Part shown: piece by piece, positions 46,701 through 61,409 of the stretch
How the letters are laid out: each line of letters begins with the position of its first letter
Position numbering within the stretch: position 1 is the first letter of the stretch
Origin: Asterias amurensis
Taxonomy: Eukaryota; Echinodermata; Asteroidea; Forcipulatida; Asteriidae
DNA: 64,000 bases
Direction of reading: 5' to 3'
Assembly (NCBI RefSeq): GCF_032118995.1
Contig: NC_092654.1
Coordinates: forward strand, 372,001-436,000
Position numbers and translations under genes: made by a program
Notes under the pieces: model-generated
What the model was told of the DNA's origin: nothing
Seen by the model: the letters and a program-made list of their open reading frames with translations, nothing else
Database searches by the model: none

Positions 46701-49048
46701 GGATTCAACAGCGCTTAACACATTCAAAGGTAAACCCTCCTACTGTATGACCTTTTAACATTGTCCACATGGTGCTGCGGTGTACATCAACTATAGATGC
46801 ACTATACCAGCCTGCAATATGATGTCATATAATGAATATAGTACACAGTACACACTTAACTGTCTGACTATTCAATATCATCCACCGTTTTGTATGATAG
46901 AAACATTATGCAAGCCTGCAATATAATATGTAATGAATGTACACACAGTACACAGTCAACCCTCCTACCCTCTCACCATTCAATATCATCCATTGTGATT
47001 TTGTATGATACATGTAGATGCACTATGCCATCCTGCAATAACATATGTGGTGAAAGCCAGAACTTCACATGATTGCCATGTTCTTTGTATGATTCTTTGG
47101 TTTGTTATTTTGTTTTCGTCATTTCTCCAAAGGCAACACTGGGCACAGTGATGGTGTAACGGCGTTGGATTGCCATAGCAACAACGTCGTTGTTCTAACT
47201 GGCTCTGTTGATGGCACAGCGAAGATTTTAAACAGCAACAATGCAAAGGTAAGCAGGACTCCTAAAAAATATTTGTTTATAAAGTTCATATCTGTAGCAA
47301 TTGCCCATGGCTGTATTTTTGTTTGATATTTTTTTAAATGCGAGAAGATAGCTTTTGTTCAGCCCCAATAATGCCATCATTGCATTTAATCTGGAGATGG
47401 TTAATTCAAACTGAACATCAACTTGTGACCAAACAATGCATTGTAACAGAAAACCATTCAAACTTAACTCTGAAATGGCTTTAGATTTATCACGGCTAGA
47501 CACGTGTTGTTTTTCTAATTTCAAAGTTTTGTATTCTTTTTATTTTTGTCTAGGTATTGGCTACTTTTTCAGCCGGGGCGATCAAGGAAAACATCGGGGA
47601 CAGCAACTCAGTGGAATCCGTTGGTTTGTGTCAAAGGTCAGTCACTTTGATGTCAAAGGTCACCAAATCCTTAATAATAGTCTTGCTGTAAGAGTTTCTT
47701 ATGTTATTGTTAGTGATTCAATTTGACCTATAGAGGGCATTCGCTAGAAGCCATGAACCAGTCAGTGAGAATTTGTTTCTTTGAGAACTTTACATCTTTG
47801 GTCTTTTTTGTTGTTACAGTCAATCTCTAGCTGCTGTAGGGTCACTTAATGGTTCACTTGGATTATGGGACGTACCTACACAGAAGATCAGACATCAATG
47901 CCAGCATGAGGTAAGAAGAGATTCATTCTATCCCTTCACTCCACCCCCCCCCCACTCCACCCCCCCCCACTCCACCCATTTAGTTCTGTTTTTCTGTGTT
48001 TCTTTCTTTCAAAGTTCCTCAGGCTGTCTCTGAACTAGTGGATGTGGCTGTAGCTTTGTAGCCACAGCCATGTGTAGCCACAGCCATGTGTTGGAAGTAA
48101 AAGCTGCCCTAACATCAAACCAGAGTTGCCAATTTAAACAAGGTTTTATATCACCATCTCTTTTTGTCTCAAAAACACAAATACCCATTTGAATGATACC
48201 CTGCTTCCTTGAATGCATTCTTTGCTTATGGTAAGCTGAGCCATGAAATTGGGTCAAGGTGTTATACATTGCACCTGGTCTAAATTGGAGTGCACAATTT
48301 AGGAGACTTGACATTTACATGTCATACTTTGTTCAATTTGCCTCCTAAAATCGCGAGCATGGTAGACAATAGCCTTGTGTGACATTGATGCAAGGGTCAA
48401 TCAACTTTGTTTTTGTTTTCCATTAGGCCGGTGTAGTGCGTGTAAGATGGGACCCGGCTGGATCACCAACGATCTTCACAGCAGCCTTGGATGGTAGAGT
48501 CTTATTATGGGATGCACGGTCTGGAGAAGCTGAGGCGTCTTGGTCTGGACACAAAGGAGAAATCTTAGATATGACGATAAGCAAGTACGTCCAAAACTCA
48601 GCATTTTAAGATCTTGTGTCGTTGATATTATTGTCAAAGATTTATGATTATTAGCTTTGGGTTCTATTGCAACTCAATTTATCATCTTTGTCTTTGTTTT
48701 AATCTGTATTCAATTTGTTTTTCTTTGCGATTGTGATTTATTTACTATTGTGTAATTTGATCTGTTTGTATTAAGAACCCAAATCAAGAGGTTGGGTACA
48801 CATAGTTGTTGTCTTTGTGTGAGCTGCAGGTCTAAAAGTGTCATGCATTGTTGTTTTGTTTTTCTCTGAAAACCAATTTTTGGTTAATGAATACTTTATC
48901 TTGTATTATATCTGTTGTCTTTTTAACAAGCAAACTGTTCTTTAATTATTGTTGGTTTATATTTATTTTTAGCGATGGGAACACAATCCTGACAGCGTCT
49001 GGTGATACTTCATCAAGAGTCTACTCACTCCAACGTCCAGAGAGGTAG
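43730..49048 (+). CDS. AAMP: Angio-associated migratory cell protein (WD40), complete, 11 exons
   Basis: Exons: 43730-43823, 44083-44211, 44574-44693, 45136-45275, 45648-45792, 46646-46729, 47133-47248, 47554-47636, 47820-47910, 48427-48584 and 48973-49048 (TAG). They sum to 411 residues in one frame with GT/AG borders. The N-terminus is acidic, with an E-run near residue 50, as in human AAMP. WD-repeat ends are visible as 'KAYVWKV', 'GLIKVWSI', 'GQVWMWKV', 'GTVKIWDL', 'GTAKILNS', 'GSLGLWDV', 'GRVLLWDA' and 'SSRVYSL', consistent with an eight-unit propeller. '[20 protein letters not shown]', then '[10 protein letters not shown]', and the C-terminal 'QRPER' are close to human AAMP. The ATG is the first in frame after an upstream leader. 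The human protein is linked to cell migration and, as the yeast Sqt1 relative, to ribosomal protein L10 chaperoning. Intron 5 holds a full piggyBac-type MITE. Confidence 0.95.
45885..45950 (+). mobile_element. Possible tRNA-derived SINE fragment in AAMP intron 5
   Basis: 'TGGTGGTCTAGTTGGTAAGA' has the shape of a tRNA A-box region. No B box was found. Confidence 0.3.
46129..46495. mobile_element. piggyBac-type MITE, diverged, in AAMP intron 5
   Basis: It is bounded by TTAA at 46125-46128 and 46496-46499. The ends AGCCATTATACACTTTCGGT and ACCGAAAGGGTCCAATGGCT are inverses with mismatches. The middle keeps family words such as 'AAAATAACAATCCTGTGGAA' and 'GGCTCAATCGGACATCGGAG'. Confidence 0.8.
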
Positions 49049-49141
49049 AACGCATCCAGTAAAAGCCTGTAGCATTTATTACATAATACTGTACTACAAT
49101 CACACAACGAGTAACAACATCCAGGAAGGTAGAACACATCC

Positions 49142-49387
49142 AATAAAATCCGGTTAATATGTGTCCTACTTGATGGCAGGTCTCTAAAATGAAACTATAT
49201 TTCCCTCGCATGAAGTTTAGTTTTTTATGAAACTAGGTAGCAACAGACTTAACTTGTATGCTCACTGACACACACCATTCAACAGCCTCCCATTGCTTTG
49301 TTCTTCTTGGCTGCATATTGCGCCACAGCATCTTACATGGTGTTGTGTAAGTATGAACTGTTATCATTCTTATACTGCTAAAATAAA
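49142..49387 (+). terminator. AAMP polyadenylation signals
   Basis: AATAAA at 49142-49147 (94 bases after the stop) and again at 49382-49387. Either could end the mRNA. Confidence 0.5.
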
Positions 49388-50477
49388 GGGGAAATTAACG
49401 TTTCATTTAGTTTTAATTTTCAATCAAACTGAACTGATTGCTGTTGTTTCCTTCAAATAGACTGCCAGTCAAAATGATGTGTTACTTTTTATAATACAGA
49501 TATTTTGTCAAACACTCTATGATATTTTATTGGAGTAGATTGCGCAAGTATGTTTGTAGAAGGATTAGTTTCATCTTGTGGCGAGAAGATTAAAACACAA
49601 TGAATAACTGACCTTGAGCTAAGACTATCAAGGAAGGCATCAATTTGATTATGTTTTGCAGTCCGCACTTTTTAAAATTGTAAAATATCCCCTTGATCTA
49701 TTTCTAAGCTTATGCTCTTATCCTGCCTACTAAAGGTGGGCCAAAGCATTGTAATGAATGGATTTTATTGAAGTTCTGGAAATAAGGACACATTGATTGG
49801 TTCATTGTTTCCTTGTGGTGACTTCATCAGGAGTCAAATTAAATTCCTTCAAGTTGTATTTTTTGAAAAATCTATAATTTGTATTCCATAAGCTATTTTT
49901 GTCAATCTATAAGTCAGAATGACATGTCTTTGTAAAACTAAACGATTGGGGAAACAAGGTGGCAGCAGAAAACCGTTTAAAACTTACCATTTTATTTGTT
50001 AAAATTCACTTTAATTCATTCATTATAAAGCGTCATGTGAACAATATTAAAGGTGCTCTCTCATGTGCATTGATAAGATATTCATTATATTAAGTTTTGC
50101 AATTATTACAGTCACTAATTTTACAATTGAACCAAAATAGCACGGTATTAATTTGATGACTTCAAAAGAGTTTGGAAAGAACTTTTCCCAACCATTTGCT
50201 TTTCCTTTCACTTCAGATTTTGTCCTTCAACGATTCAGTTACTTAAATAATTCTTCAGCAAATCAGTTTGCAACATTTTCTGCCCGTGAGCAGCTATAAA
50301 ATGACACTTGGTTTTGTACATAATGCGCCTTTTTTGTTCTGTGTGAATCCATTTTAGCATGCAAATCATGTTCAAACTTGATTAATGAGTTAATGAACCT
50401 AGTGTTCACGCATACATCGCATTGTTCATAGAACTCGGGTCTAGTTGCTATTAAGGGATTACTTGTTGATGGATTTA
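49388..50477. other. Convergent intergenic region between AAMP and the C1q gene
   Basis: No open frame is supported. The right part is likely the C1q gene's 3' UTR; TTTATT (AATAAA on the minus strand) occurs at about 49992. Confidence 0.4.
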
Positions 50478-51365
50478 TCAAATAATGAATCCGCTGAAGA
50501 CAGTGTACTTGTACGTCTCTCCACTCTGAACAGACCCAAACATAGTCAAGAATACTGTATTTCCCGATTCTAGCTCCACCACTGCACTGCCAGACAGCTG
50601 ATCGTTGTTCCCCACAGACACTGTGTGGACAGACACGACTTTCTCGCCATTTTTGTTGAGATGGAGACGTACATAATCTACATCTTCTGACTTCAAAGCA
50701 GAAAACATGAAGACATAGGAGCCACTAATTGGTGCTGTGAATGTACCCGTGTTGAGATCAAGAATGGTGGTGTCCGGTGAAGCTGTCACAAACTCTGAGA
50801 ATGGGAGCCGGGTGGTGTCCGATGATGATGAGAATGAAGACGTTCTTCGCACTGTAAACTGTATTGGGCGACGTGACTGTCCTGCCTGACCCTGTCTACC
50901 CTTTTCACCAGGTACACCCATGTCCCCTTTTAGGCCTTGTAACCCAGGTACACCATCGAGCCCAGGGAGTGCCCTCCCTTTGAGCCCTCTTGGCCCTTGA
51001 TTGCCTTTTACTCCACGTGGTCCGGCAGGTCCAGGGTTTCCCTTTTGACCTGTTACTCCTTGGGTTCCCGTGCCCTTATCTCCCTTAGGTCCCCTCAGAC
51101 CAGGTTTTCCAATTGCTCCGTCTTCTCCACTTTCACCCTTTGTTCCGGGAATACCTGGCTCTCCTTTGGTTCCAGACGGCCCTTGTGGTCCCTGTGGTCC
51201 TGCGCCTCCGGGTACTCCAGGTACTCCTGGCACTGCTGCGGCACCTTGGCAGCACACTTTGCAAGTTGAAACTTCTTGGACTGGTTCAATGGGTGCCTGA
51301 GTAGCTTGAAGCTTTGTGAATTGAGCAACAGCAAGGATCAGCAAGATTACTACGCAAGACTGCAT
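50478..51365 (-). CDS. Secreted collagen-like C1q-domain protein
   Basis: The coding exon reads on the minus strand from ATG at 51365 (MQSCVVILLILAVAQFTKL, a signal peptide) to the stop at 50478, 295 residues. The ATG directly follows TTTTTCTTTCCAG, so it is probably the start of a second exon with the 5' UTR upstream. An in-frame ATG at 51395 would lie in the intron. A Cys-rich hinge (CKVCC) is followed by about 110 residues of Gly-X-Y collagen repeat ('GPQGPQGPSGTKGEPGIPG') with two small interruptions. The C-terminal 130 residues fit a C1q/TNF-like jelly roll ('TGTFTAPISGSYVFMFSAL', 'VRLHLNKNG', 'GNTVFLTMFG'). Such proteins trimerise through both parts and act outside the cell as pattern-recognition or matrix proteins. 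Which C1q-like subfamily it belongs to I cannot tell. Confidence 0.9.
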   Translation of the reverse strand: MQSCVVILLILAVAQFTKLQATQAPIEPVQEVSTCKVCCQGAAAVPGVPGVPGGAGPQGPQGPSGTKGEPGIPGTKGESGEDGAIGKPGLRGPKGDKGTGTQGVTGQKGNPGPAGPRGVKGNQGPRGLKGRALPGLDGVPGLQGLKGDMGVPGEKGRQGQAGQSRRPIQFTVRRTSSFSSSSDTTRLPFSEFVTASPDTTILDLNTGTFTAPISGSYVFMFSALKSEDVDYVRLHLNKNGEKVVSVHTVSVGNNDQLSGSAVVELESGNTVFLTMFGSVQSGETYKYTVFSGFII

Positions 51366-51395
51366 CTGGAAAGAAAAATAATCGAGCGGACGCAA

Positions 51396-53009
51396 GGTTG
51401 TTAACGTGGCATGCTATCACTTTTGTCTTTTTAAACTTCTCCGTATGTATTGACTTTGTATTGCTCATCCAGAACAGTTTGCATCAAAGTGAATGCATCT
51501 CAAGTGATTACTTTTTCCGCAGTATCAAATTATCATCCATGCATTTGAATGGGAACAACAGATGGAAAGGGGATTGCGAATCAAAGTGAAAATCACTGCC
51601 CAGTGTTGATTAGCACCTTGTTGCAACCTTTGATGACATTTTGTTTATAATATATTCAAAAAAGATAGTAAATATATTTGCGGCTTCCTTTTAAAATCTC
51701 ATGTAACTAACCTTTGATAACTCTTCAAAACTATCGTCAAAATGTCAATGCAGAATGTATTTTGATGCTGAGATACAGAAACTTAGCTAGCAGTCGATCT
51801 GAGCTCGTGTTCGAAGCCCGTCCTTGTATGCCGCTTTTAGATCAAATGAGTGGAGGCCTACATTGTATCATATATTCAGGTATCTATTTGAACTTGGAAA
51901 ATTCCATTTAAAAAAAGGGTTTTAATTTTTCCACTCAAACAAATTACTGCAGTTTTGATTCGACCCCTTCATACTAAATTGATTGACAGCCTACTTACAT
52001 TATGAGTAATCAGAGATCATTGTTTGCTATATCCTTAGAGATCCCCCTTCCTCTAGGAAACTCCTCCGAGAGATGAAATTGTCATACTGACCTAGAGTCC
52101 TTCTATGACTAACCCAAATCCTCAGTCCAAGGTTCTTAAGCTCATTTAAGACGGGCAGAATGATAATATTCACCCTTAAATTGCATCCCCCACCCCCTGC
52201 CCCACCCCCACTTGAAGTGTTTTAAATCTTTGTCCCAAACAGTCTGATCCTTTGTACTATGTGTCTTTATAATTGATCGCTTAAGAATAACTAATAGGTG
52301 ATATTTTAATTAGAGTACAACGGAAGGTTTGATGGACATCCTCCCTCCCATCACAGATTCTCCTGTTTTGTTGCACCCCCCCCCCCCGCCCACCAGTTCC
52401 TAACCCCGCCCCCTTGATCTCCACACTGTGCATTACCAAACATCAACAACGGAGGGCGCTACATAACATCGCCGTTAGATCGGCAAAATTAAAGACATGG
52501 CCGCTGCTCAGGCACTCTATTTTAGTTCCATTTCCAGTTTCATTTCAACAGGACACATGAAACTGGCCATTTAACTTAAATATGTGTATACACACAGAGT
52601 AAGATACATGTTACGAATATCGATGGGACGTGAAAGCAGCTGACTAGCATCAAGCTTCGAGCTTCAAATTCTCCCTTCACCGTACACCTAATCCAATGTT
52701 ATGGAGAAAACTCCATAGGCCCAGCAGTACAGAACGGACAGTACATAAAGAGTGTAGCAGCTGACTGCATGCTGCATGCTGATCACACACAAGAAGTGAC
52801 AGTTAGTTGCATACTGTGTATGTCAAGTGTATGTTCGCAAAACTGATAACCACTGACTGAGACCATAGTAGAGCAAGGAACAGCCAGACAAAACTTTCGT
52901 TGGCATTTTGAACCCAACAAATCCAAATAAGTGAAGTGGGGTTTTGGATTGTGAACAAGTGAAAGTGACATTTTCTAACACTGTTTTTGTAAAGAAGAAG
53001 TTGGAGAGG
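51396..53009. other. Divergent upstream region between the C1q gene and NABP
   Basis: It should hold both promoters and first non-coding exons. A CTCF-core-like GAGGGCGC lies at 52452-52459. An upstream ATG at about 52497 opens a short frame (MAAAQALYFSSISS...), probably a uORF or chance. There is a poly-C run near 52378. I could not fix transcription starts. Confidence 0.4.
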
Positions 53010-55234
<2,225 letters not shown>

Positions 55235-55729
55235 CACCAATATTTAACATTTATGTTTCCTTTGTTTGTATGGATTAGTTTGTTGATCATGTTGTTATTA
55301 ACTAGTTCCCTTCTAAGTGGATCCATATAATTAGCTTATGCCGCTTGGGTAGGGTCTTGGATTGGGTAGGGAAGGGGCAGGGTCTAAGATATGGGGTAAT
55401 GGAGGGGGGGGTATTCTTAGAAAAACATATGCTTCATTGAACTTGTTAGTGGATTAAGATTTGTAATGTATTTTTACTAGCTTGGTATTTTCCCTGCCTT
55501 CAAAGGCAAAAAACTAACTAACTGTTAACTAAATGAGATTCATCACAATTAAAATGGCAACCAGTTGATAGAATATTTTAGTCTACACAGGTGTTTGCTT
55601 TGTTTGTTAACAATTTATGTTTCCAATTGACTTCAATAGTTTTTGGTTGAAAAGCTCCAAACATATTTAAGACTTATCCAATGAGATGCCAGAGGCTTAA
55701 CAATGTTATGTGTACTACACACAAATTAA

Positions 55730-55907
55730 AGGCAGTGGACACTATTGATAATTACTCAAAATAATTATTAGCATAAAACGTTTCTTGGTGACAAGTTCGA
55801 TGACCGATTGAGCTCAAATTTTCACAGGTTTGTTATTTTATGCATATGTTAAGATACACCAACTGTGAAGGCTAGTCTTTGACAATTACCAATAGAGTCC
55901 ACCGCCT
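55730..55907. mobile_element. piggyBac-type MITE, short form
   Basis: Bounded by TTAA (55726-55729, 55908-55911), with ends AGGCAGTGGACACTATTGAT and CAATAGAGTCCACCGCCT (inverse). At 178 bp it lacks much of the middle seen in 13713-14064. Read on the minus strand it carries 'AAAATAACAAACCTGTGAAA', the segment from which the array at 25425-29595 seems to derive. Confidence 0.85.
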
Positions 55908-56068
55908 TTAAAAGAATTGTTATTATATTAGTGAATGACTGGGAAATTACGTGTTGGAATTGATGATTGGATCGTCACTTGGTTTCATCCAATGTCACAA
56001 ATCCTCTGGAGTTCATGCTTTGTATGTTTCTAAACAAATAATATTAGTTATTTGTGAAGAGATTATGA

Positions 56069-56074
56069 ATAAAT
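56069..56074 (+). terminator. Possible NABP polyadenylation signal
   Basis: AATAAA about 835 bases after the stop codon; the intervening 3' UTR would contain the MITE at 55730-55907. Confidence 0.35.
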
Positions 56075-56370
56075 ATGATTTCTTTGTAATGAACCACTCG
56101 AATTAGTGTATTGAATTCAATGTAGGGGCTGTTCTATTACCAGGGGATGGTTATTGTAAAAGTTGATACCATAAAACAGTCGTCGGTAATACGTGCTCAA
56201 ATTCTAATCTAGTTTCCTTTCCGGCTGTTGATTATTTGATACCAACTTGAGGGTAATTGAGCACCACCCTATTGCCTTATAGACCATGTGCGCGCCCCCA
56301 TGCGTTTCAATAGTGCCAGCTTCAATTGACTCATCGTGGCGAAGTTCTGTTCTTCCCGAAACTCGTCAAA

Positions 56371-59300
56371 ATGCCGCCCAAAAAAGCAGACAAGCCGAGT
56401 AAAAAGAATGTAGAGAAGAAGAAAGATAAACTTATAGAGGTGAGCTATTGTATAAACATAACATATTTGGTTGTTAAGAATCATCTGTGTCAATTATAGG
56501 TCATGAAATATGTTGTTCAAAATGTTTGTCATGTCATGTGTTTTGTCCTTTTCCAAGTTTCACCACACATTGTCATATGTGTAATAATGTGTGTTGGTTA
56601 TGGCATGGAGGTAGTTATGGTTATTATAAAAAAATTACAGCATAGAGAAAGGTTAGTGTGTGTGTCTGACACACAGGGGAGTAGGACTACCACCTAATTA
56701 AATATGGAACCAACATTACTTATTTTTTGAAAGAAATGCTGTATCCCACCTACACCTGAACTGAAAGGTTGTTTGCAAATAATTATTTTTATTTATTTTT
56801 ATTTATTTTTAATATGATTTGTTTGTTGTTGAATTGAATTGTGAAGAGTTACAGTTTTATTTTTAAGACTGTTATAATATTTGTTTGGACTGTAAAAGTA
56901 GGTTCGCCCTTCTTTTCTTGCTCTATAGTCCTTCCTGGACTGAACAAGTCTTTTTGAACATTTTGACATTATCTGGCTGGCGAAGCATTCATGCATTGCA
57001 GTGTCGGATTAGCCCAATCATGCCCATGCCATCACAAAGTGCCAATCAGGAAATAGATACGATGGACTCCCGTCGCTTCTTTTTGGCCCTACGCCCCAAG
57101 TATATTCAGAAGGTGACATCATTTTTCAGTTAGAAACCCACTCTTTTATGACAAGATGTTTCCCCCATTGTCACTTATTTTTACCTCATTTGTGATGGAG
57201 GGCACACTAATTCATCACAATCACACTTGCTTTTCATTATCACTTGCTTTTTATTGGTTTCCAGGATAAGACATTTGGACTGAAGAACAAAAAGGGAGCA
57301 AAGACACAAAACTACATCAAAACTGTCACAACACAAGTCAAGCAAGGCAACCAAAAGGCTAAGGTAAGTTACAATTCAGTTCTATTCTCTATCGGGGTAT
57401 ATGCCATTTAAGAGTTTATCTCATTCCGATTGATAATGACAATCTTACCTTCAACCTTTCTTTCTGATCAGAAGAAGAATCAGACAGTAAATAAGAAGAA
57501 GTGACAGGTCAAAGGTCACCTGATTTCTTTGTTTTCCTATGAAAGGTATTCCAGAAATCGTATAGACTCTGGCAGTATCAATTCACTCCAGCCTGAAGTA
57601 CCTGTTTTTACCCATCTCTAAACATTCTTAAACCTTTTATTTCTGTGTTCTCATCTCTTAAGGTTTCTTACTCTAATTCTTATCTGTGTTCTTATTGTAG
57701 GCCAAGGATGAAGTTGATAAGAAGACCAAGAAGAAGCAAGAGCAAGATGAGTTGAATCTACTTTTTAAACCCGTTGCTATCCAGCAGAAGGTAGCTAAGG
57801 GTGAGTACAGCTCCAGTATTCCCTTTATCCATTCTAACACGCCCCTACTTGCTACCTTTAGTGACCACCTTCAAATATGTTTGCCAATATCACCATATCA
57901 CTGCAGGCATTTGACATTACAGGAAATACCAATAAAGAAAAGCTAATTTTGTGTTATTTATGAGCTTTTTCCTTGATCGCTGTGTGAACAATTCCTCAAC
58001 ATTAAGCCCTTAGCTTAGTGGGAACCCTCCCATACCCATTACAATTCCTCAGCCTGTAGAGTTATTGCCCAAGTCAAAGGGGTGTCTGGTTGACCTTTGA
58101 CACTATGTTGTCAGTATGCATCTTTTCTTTTATTTCCATGTAAAAAAAATTTGATTGATAGTTTTTTCAAAATTCTGGCTAAATTTGTTAAACACTCTTT
58201 TTCACAGGTGTTGACCCTAAGACGGTGGTATGTGCTTTCTTCAAGCAGGGTACTTGCACCAAGGGAGACAAGTGTAAATTCTCTCATGATCTGGCTGTGG
58301 AAAGGAAAGCGGCCAAGAGGAATTTATATGAAGACTCTAGGGAAGATGAGCTTGCTAACGGTGAGTAACTCTTTGGAGAATGTGGGCTTCCTTGCCCTTG
58401 TACCTGGTCGCACAGGACTACCTACAGTCAGTACAGCATCTGTAGCTTTTAATCTCAATAACATCTTCAACCCTTATTGATATACATTCACTCCTGGATG
58501 AAGAGAAGCAATTAATGTTTGTTGTTGACACTTTTTAATCAATTATTCTCTCACAGACACGATGGATAATTGGGACGAAGAAAAACTAAAGGAGGTTGTT
58601 GAGAAGAAACACATGGAAGAGAACACAGGGAAACCTAAGACAGACAAGGTAAGAGGTGAAAGGTCAGGCACAGGTCAAGGCCTGAAGAATATTGTTAGTA
58701 ATACACTTGGCTTGGGTTCTTTAAACCTACTGCAGTAAATGATGTTTTGGGTACTACTTTTGACTTCAATTGATTTTAAAATGTGTTTTTGTGTAAACTT
58801 ATAACCTGTTCTATATTGTTTTTGTGATTTTAAATATGTAACCAGTAATGTGTATTCAGTAATGTAAGTCTATTGATTTGGTTGCCGAGACAGTTGGCTA
58901 CTGAAGGAATTGTATGGAAATAAGCAGACATATCCTAGAGTTCAATAAAACAATTGTTAAACTTTGTTTTGGGTCAATTCTTTCTGTCTAGGTTTGCAAG
59001 TTCTTCATCCAGGCCATTGAGGAGTGTAAGTATGGTTGGTTTTGGGTGTGTCCAAACGGTGGTGATAAGTGTATGTACCGCCACGCCCTGCCTGTTGGCT
59101 TTGTCTTGAAGAGCCAGAAGAAGAAACAAGATGAACAACAAGAAGAGCAGAAGATAACAATAGAGGAACTTATCGAACAAGAGGTATGAGATCTTAGAGT
59201 TGTTTCCATTAGGTGTCCTGTGTTCACATGCAATTTCGCTCTGTTCGATATTGCATAGCTGATATTCCTTCTGAAAAAGTACCAGACTATTTTTTGACTT

Positions 59301-61243
59301 CTTGCCTCACTGTTGGTTTTCATTCGAATGTACAGAAGAAAATAAGGTAGCTGCATTTTTTTTACTAATGTATTGTTTGTCATTCAACTGGAAATATTTC
59401 CATCTGAAGTAGAATTTTGACAGCCTTTCTTTTAAAAGGTTTCCTATCAAATTTATAGTACAATGTTACCGTTTCTGTGTTCTACAAAACAACAAAAAAC
59501 AAGAATCTTTTACAAATTGGTCAAGTACTCCAAACTGCAGTCCTAAACATGAGTAAGACCTGAAGACAAGGTTCTGAGCCGACCCTAGATTACAAGGGAG
59601 TCGGCAACAACACTAATTCTCTCCAATGTCTTACACTAACATCGTTTCTTTTCTTTCAAACAGCGGTCAAAGTTAGGAGCCCAACAAACTAAAATCACAC
59701 TGGAGACTTTTCTGGCTTGGAAACGGAAAAAGCTCCATGAGAAAAAAGCCAAACTAGAAAGTCAGATGAACAGGAAGAAGAATGACTTCAAACAAGGGAA
59801 GAGCTTAGGGGTAAGTCACCACCAAAGTAAACATTTGTCTATCTTTACCTTGTCTTTACTGAGAGTTGGTGCTGTATGATTCACTTTTTGTACCATTATT
59901 ATTTTCTACAATTTCATGTGTTGTTGTAGTGTTCTCTATTTTGAGAAAGCCTCTGCTAGGGTCAAAACGGACCTTGTTAAAAACTGTATTTACTGTGATT
60001 TTCTTTGTAAGTGTCTTGCTGTAGGACTCGTAATCACTTTTTACCATTATTGTTACACTCATTGTCAAAACAACAAATATTTAGTAAACCTGTTTAATTT
60101 CAAAATGTTCTCTATTTTTTGTGACAGACATTTGGTTGGTTGTATCATTTCAAGAATTTATTGTAATTGATAGCAATCAACTTGAATTGTCACAGAATGA
60201 TCGGTCATTAATTTGTTTGGTAGCCAAGCACGGAGTATAAATAATCTTTCATTGTTTTTTTGTTTTTCAGATAACAGGGCGTGAGTTGTTTGCCTTCAAT
60301 CCAGAGATGGCTGGTGATGATGATGATGAAGCTACAGATGATACAAGATACAGAAGAGATAGCGACAATGAAGAGGTCAAAACAATAACAACCTCTTCTT
60401 ATTAACCCCAACAAAAATTACAATAACACTGATAAATAAATAAATTTATAAAATAAAAATTAATCAAGAAAAATTGTATAAGATAAAATAATATATGAAA
60501 ATGAAAAACAAATATTTAGATGTTCTAAATTATCTGTCCACTTTTTGTACAGGATGAAGTGAAAGTGAAAGACATCAGGCTGGAAACCTTCATGGCGGAG
60601 GAAGTTGATGGTTCAGGAACAATATCAAGGGACAGTCAGAGGAAAGGAGAAACGAGTACAGTCAATGGAGCATCGTTACCTGGTGCTAGAGCTCAAGATG
60701 ACAAGCAAGAAGGTAACACAGCGTTGTTTGTACCTCGTCCTATGAAATGCAACAAAATCCCTATTTATACGGTCACTTTAATTCATCTGCCAATTATTGT
60801 ATGAATACTTTGTATGTTCTATTGACTTCGATTTTATTGTGTAACTTTCTATAGTTACATGATGGATAAATTTGTATATTCTATTGACTCTATTATATTA
60901 GTAAATCATGCTTGAAATACCCGGGGAAATTTTGAATCGATGCAAGGTACCATAATCATTAGTTCAGAATATGTTATCCTTTTTCATAAACCAAGATAAT
61001 TTTCTAAAATCTCTCTTATTTGTTCATCTAGATGAAGAGAGTAAACTAGACCAGGCAGCAGCTCTACCTCCATCTGAAGACCTCTCTTCTCAAGGAGCTA
61101 CTGCTGATCCCACTTCTGCCACCGTCAATGGAATCCCAGTTGATGAGGATCTCTTCATGGAGGATGTAGAGGTGGATGAAGACCTCTTTGATCAGGACCT
61201 GGATCTGGAAGATGAATTAGACGACCTCGAACTGAATGGTTGA
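56371..61243 (+). CDS. ZC3H15: Zinc finger CCCH protein 15 (DRG family-regulatory protein 1), complete
   Basis: Exons: 56371-56439, 57265-57363, 57701-57800, 58208-58360, 58557-58648, 58992-59183, 59664-59810, 60271-60375, 60553-60712 and 61032-61243 (TGA). They give 442 residues, all phases joining; the donor after 60375 is GTCAAA, weak but GT. The start [20 protein letters not shown] and '[13 protein letters not shown]' match the family. CCCH finger 1 is C98-C106-C112-H116 ('[21 protein letters not shown]' less its ends). Finger 2 is C173-C191-C198-H202 ('[18 protein letters not shown]'). A DRG-binding region follows with '[20 protein letters not shown]' and '[12 protein letters not shown]', then an acidic C-terminus ('[20 protein letters not shown]'). 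The human protein stabilises the GTPase DRG1 in the cytoplasm and acts in translation. An intron holds a possible alternative exon with a stop (57472-57507). Confidence 0.95.
57472..57507 (+). other. Possible stop-containing cassette exon in ZC3H15
   Basis: After TTTCTTTCTGATCAG, AAG AAG AAT CAG ACA GTA AAT AAG AAG AAG TGA reads in phase with the upstream exon and ends the protein at about 66 residues. A GTCAAA donor follows at 57508, the same type as the one used after 60375. Confidence 0.3.
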
Positions 61244-61403
61244 AGACGCTTGTGACACTCCAAGAATAATGCTTGCTCCTCAGAAGAAAATCAACAATCT
61301 TTTCAAAATTTCTGTTCCATTTCTTTTCTTGTATGAAATTGTTTGACTTATCAGAGCCCTAATGTTTATTCAGTCCAGCGCCTTTTGGAAGGGGATAATC
61401 CTA

Positions 61404-61409
61404 AATAAA
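61404..61409 (+). terminator. ZC3H15 polyadenylation signal
   Basis: AATAAA 160 bases after the stop codon. Confidence 0.6.

Noticed and set aside
50997-51334. Other frames over the collagen gene
   Set aside because: They are frame shadows of the Gly-X-Y repeat on both strands.
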